Shown here piece after piece: positions 60,301 through 64,000 of a stretch of 64,000 bases of DNA. The notes under the pieces are model-generated. The model was not told where the DNA came from. It did not search any database and was given only the letters and a program-made list of their open reading frames with translations. This DNA comes from Brugia malayi. Its lineage: Eukaryota > Nematoda > Chromadorea > Rhabditida > Onchocercidae. Position 1 is the first letter of the stretch. Each line of letters opens with the position of its first letter. The translations under genes were made by a program, and so were the position numbers. The DNA lies in contig NW_025062479.1 of the NCBI RefSeq assembly GCF_000002995.4, positions 15,620,721 to 15,684,720 of the forward strand, in the 5' to 3' direction.

Positions 60301-60647
60301 TTAACTGGAAAACAATTTAGTTTTCAAACAATAAATTATTTTAGTAATTGAAAGTTTGAAGAGAAACATTGCCATTTTATTGGTTTGGTAAGAAAAGAGA
60401 AGTTTATGATAAAGAAAATCTTGTTTTTATTCGTCAAAAAGTTCTTGTTTATTATTATTTTTCAACATTGTCTGAAGGACACTTATTGGCTGCATCCGAA
60501 AAACCTGATGATAATTGGCCTAGAAGTTGTAAAACTAATTAATACTTCAACATTTCGTTGTTATTAACACTTCGTCAAATCGTCATTGCTAATGAATTGA
60601 TGTTTTGAATTTGATTTCCTTTTACATGTTTTTTGCATACTTTTCAG
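57336..60647. other. 3.3-kb intergenic region between TIPIN and the P450
   Basis: This is the divergent 5' side of both genes. It is AT-rich with short pyrimidine tracts. The open frames (57726-58022, 59931-60176) are Phe/Leu-rich, unspliced and unsupported. I see no RNA gene or mobile element. Confidence 0.5.
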
Positions 60648-60649
60648 GA

Positions 60650-63600
60650 ATGTTAACCGTTTTATTATTATTCCTGATATTTATTCTTGTATTAATTACA
60701 AAATATGTAAAACAAACTAAGCAGAAGATACGAGAAAAATGACGTATGATCAGACTAATTAATAAATTTCCTGGGCCAAGTTTATTGGAAATATTTGTAG
60801 AATTACTACGACTGAAGATAGATCGTGAACGTATGTTCAATTGTGTAGCGATAAAAATTATTTTTTCATTTTATACTTTGACAAGCTTACAAGTTCAAGT
60901 TAAGTTTGAGCTCATTAGAATAATAAAAATAATAATAATATTAATAATAATGATAATAATAGTGATAGTAATAATGATAATAATAATGATAATGATAAGA
61001 ATAAAAGAATCATCTGGCTAAACCCTCAAAATGGCGATAGCAAGGTTATTTCATATAAGATACAAAAAATCTGTCGTGTTTTTCAACTTAAATGCAATAA
61101 AAATAATCTTCAGACTTTTTTGTTTTATAAAATTTCTAAAAAATATTGGTGAAAATTCATTAACTATACTTTTTATTAATTCAGAATTTACTTATCAATT
61201 GGAAGTTATCTTTCGGAAACATGCTTATAAATATGATCGTGGAATAGTGTGTCTTTGGTTAGTTTCAAACCAATGTTATTATTGATGAGATCATCGACTG
61301 CTAAAGTTTATAATTTATTGGACAAATTTTTCAAGTTTCAAAAGTTCCCAAGAGTTTTTTTGAAATTACAAAAAAGATTTTAAAATGCTCAATGCAAAAA
61401 AGTTAAGCTATTTATTGTAATATATCTGTTTGTGATATAGAAACGTTTTTTAATAATTTTTCGTTTCTTCATTGAAGGTTATATTTGAAAATAGGACATT
61501 AACATATGAAACGAATGGTTACGATTTTGTAAAATAATTGATAGGTGAAGGGCTGTTAGCCGCGTAAGTTCATTTCAATTTTATGGCTTTACGATTAAAT
61601 AGAAAAAAAAATCGAAATTCTACTGAATGATTTCTGTTATTTCAATATCATCTATCATCTGACTAGCATTTGAATAAAAATTGATAAATTCAATACAATT
61701 TAAAAAAAATTCAATTCACTTTACAGGTCTGGCAATATGTGGTTTAAAAAAAGACGAGTGTTAACACAACATTTCATTTCAATATTTTACGGAATTACGT
61801 GGAAATATTTGATGAGCAATCAAAATTTTGTTACTAAAATAATGCTAAATAATTATGAAAGAGAGTCTAAATGATGTTTACTAGTTTTCAAAATTTAGTC
61901 AATAAAAGTTTTAAATCTTTCAAAGATGTGATTGTTTTCATGCATTTAGCGCTTTAAATTGATCATGAATTCATCATGAATTCTCTTATTGTCACATTTA
62001 CAATATTTCACTCATCTGCTCCCAACTAAAAGTTGTAATTTTTATGCAAAAATTTTAATTGAAAGAAAAATTTTTTTTAAACAAAAGTCTCAGATTTTGT
62101 TAGAAACTTTGAAACATAAGTACAGTGACACTAATCAAACTTTTGATTTATTACCTTATTTACGACGCTATGATTTGAATGTCATCGCAGGTTTGCTTTT
62201 GCATTAAAATTTTAGAGAAGAATTAATCAACATTAATAATAATTAACATTAACATGTGATTTAAAAATACTAAAATAATTGGTAATAAATATTAAACAAC
62301 AATTTATAGTATATTACATGAAGTAGTTGCCGTTTCTCCGTTTCATATTCCGGATGATGAAGGAAAATCATTTCAGAAACGGTTATGGGTGTAGGAATAG
62401 CTGCACAAAATCACTATGTTAAATACTCATACATCAAAGGATTACATGTAGTGGAGGAGCTAGCATGGGTAAGAATCCAATGGCTGTGGTATTGGTTTGC
62501 TCTCACTCGTTTCTTTCCGGCTACAATCGGAAAACTGAATATCATTGCAATCTGTGTAAAAAGCTCACTAGAGAAGTATGATCTTATCGCTTTATTTTTG
62601 AATAAATTACGGATAGATTCTTTTTATTATATAATAAAACTATTTGAATTTGATTGGTTTATTTCAAAATTGAATTAGCTTTCACTGAAAAAGATTGTGA
62701 TTTGAATTTTGTACAGAAGCAAAATGTATTATGTAATGGAATCTGTTGTAATGAATTTTATTAGCTAACAATTACATTAAATAAACTAATAATCTATATA
62801 TTGTTTATTTCATTTACTGATAATTTCGTAGATGCATTATCTATGAATATAGAATGAAGCGAAAGAAATAAAGAAATATGAAAAATAAATTAAGGATTTA
62901 ATGAAGGGAGTTGACTCAGTGAGAGTGAGATCAACCGAACTGAAATTTATCGGTACGAAAAAACTGACTCAGACAAAAATTTTAAGTCTCTAATTCTTAT
63001 TCAGATGAGCACTGGCTCGCGACAAAAGCGTATGATTACGGTGGGTGAGGAGCTGTCACTAACGGATGATCTTTACTCTTGATATAGTAAGAGATGGATT
63101 CTAACAATTGCTCATAAGCATAAATGTCATATTGATATTTATTGATACATTGCTGGTTTAGAACAGTGGTAATTAATTGACAAAAATCTGGTAACCTTTT
63201 GACCTTTCGACAATTCAATACAAGTCTAGCTGTCAGATTGGAAGATCGGAGAATTTGAATAATGAAATTGGGAAAAATTCTGAACATATTAAAACGCACA
63301 TATTTTTTGTCATAAACTGTAACATTCTAAATAATTCAGATAAATTAAGGTATGATGGGAAGTTGTCTGTTGAATAAATTATTTCTTAATTAAAATATGA
63401 AATTGAAACTAAGTAGCACTCAATTTAAACAATACTTTGTTGAAATTTTGAAAAATACTGTGCAAATTGAAAAATTTATTATTTATTGTCCGCCTTTTCA
63501 GCTAATGGCAGTTAAAAGAAAAGAATGGGAGAATTTCAATAATTAATCATTTAGGATGATTTATCAGTTAGAGGTAAGAAGCAATTAACTTTCTTAGATT

Positions 63601-64000
63601 TCTTTTTTAACGTTTGTGATCAGTACAATTTAACCGATGAAAATATCTGCGATCAAGTTAACACATTTATGGCAGCAGGTATGAATTTCAAAAAATTTTT
63701 TCAAAAAAAATTCGAAATTTTTGAACTAAATAATCTGTCTATTTCTATTAACAGAATGTCAATAAAGTTTATGATTTTTTATGTGTATTCTTTTTCTTTT
63801 TCTTTTTTCTTATTTTTATGACAGTTATAATTTTTGTTCCTTTGTTAAGCTTGTTTTAGTTATTTTCGTTTCTTAAACTTTAATGTTTTATGATTTGATT
63901 TAAATTGTTTAATGGTATAATGAATTTATTTTGAGCCTTTTCAATATTTCTTATCGTAATCATGAACATTTCAAGACTGAAATATTCCGGATTCTATAAA
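60650..64000 (+). pseudogene. CYP4-like cytochrome P450 with two in-frame stops (runs off right edge)
   Basis: Family: haem monooxygenase anchored in the ER. Exons read: 60650-60830, 61185-61257, 61478-61563, 61727-61829, 62094-62190, 62377-62555 and 63555-63678. Exon 1 encodes a membrane helix and the INKFPGP proline hinge. Then come EQFTYQLEVIFRKHAYKYD, VIFENRTL...GYDFVK, LIGEGLLAASGNMWFKKRRV (the W..RR helix C signature), FDLLPYLRRYDLNVIAETVM, and the start of helix I (LTDENICDQVNTFMAAG, cf. CYP4 TFM-EG). A TGA at 60740-60742 splits anchor from hinge, and a TAA at 61535-61537 interrupts FVK-LIGEGLL. I could not find the short exon expected between 61257 and 61478, nor the one between 62555 and 63555. 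The Cys haem ligand lies beyond the window. A TTTTCAG acceptor is 2 bases before the ATG. A recent pseudogene is most likely; sequencing error is possible. Confidence 0.8.
60912..61010 (+). repeat. (AAT/ATG) trinucleotide-rich tract in P450 intron 1
   Basis: AATAATAAT and GATAATAAT units with single-base variants run for about 100 bases. The open frame through it reads as Ile/Met repeats and is not coding. Confidence 0.8.

Noticed and set aside
61535..61550. A 16-base intron removing the TAA in the P450
   Set aside because: GTAAAATAATTGATAG begins with GT and ends with AG, but 16 bases is far below known nematode intron sizes. A nonsense codon is the simpler reading.
63036..63299. 87-codon minus-strand frame near the right edge
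   Set aside because: No family resemblance. It overlaps an intron of the plus-strand P450 and has no splice or start support.

Overview
The window looks like nuclear DNA of a parasitic nematode, most likely a filarial or other spirurid worm. It is extremely AT-rich and full of homopolymer A/T runs. Genes are split into small exons (about 60-400 bp) with GT/AG introns. Several genes begin a few bases after a strong 3' splice site of the kind used for spliced-leader trans-splicing. The proteins are clearly metazoan. Gene models below were assembled by hand from reading frame, splice phase and family resemblance. No search was run.

Layout from left to right: (1) 324-7665, minus strand: 5' and middle part of an AMP-activated protein kinase gamma subunit (CBS domains), cut by the left edge. 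(2) 7.7-23.8 kb: a 16-kb gene-poor stretch of low-complexity tracts and short tandem duplications. (3) 23848-33691, plus: a complete 14-exon glutamate carboxypeptidase II-like (M28B, PSMA/NAALADase family) type II membrane peptidase. One intron carries a GATA tetranucleotide array of about 0.93 kb, and others carry local duplications, including a decayed exon copy. (4) 34578-35084, minus: a two-exon gene for a small secreted peptide, possibly a neuropeptide precursor. (5) 43578-47411, minus: a six-exon gene for a signal peptide-Ig-EGF-transmembrane protein with neuregulin-like architecture. (6) 48513-51945, plus: HMG-CoA reductase without an evident membrane domain, in DNA that is less AT-rich than its surroundings. 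Two weak small-protein candidates follow it. (7) 54921-55247, plus: two identical tRNA-Ser(UGA) genes. (8) 55641-57335, minus: a TIPIN (Csm3/Swi3) replication-fork protein with an RPA32-binding motif. (9) 60650 to the right edge, plus: a CYP4-like cytochrome P450 with two in-frame stops, probably a pseudogene.

The genes are not an obvious operon and strands alternate. One functional link is that AMPK (gamma subunit at the left end) is the classical kinase of HMG-CoA reductase, and the reductase here keeps a Ser at the AMPK-site position. Nematodes use the mevalonate pathway for non-sterol isoprenoids. The most interesting points are the neuregulin-like Ig-EGF protein, the small secreted peptide gene, the anchorless reductase with an Arg-to-Ser change in a conserved motif, the nonsense-interrupted P450, and the repeat-driven growth of the peptidase introns.
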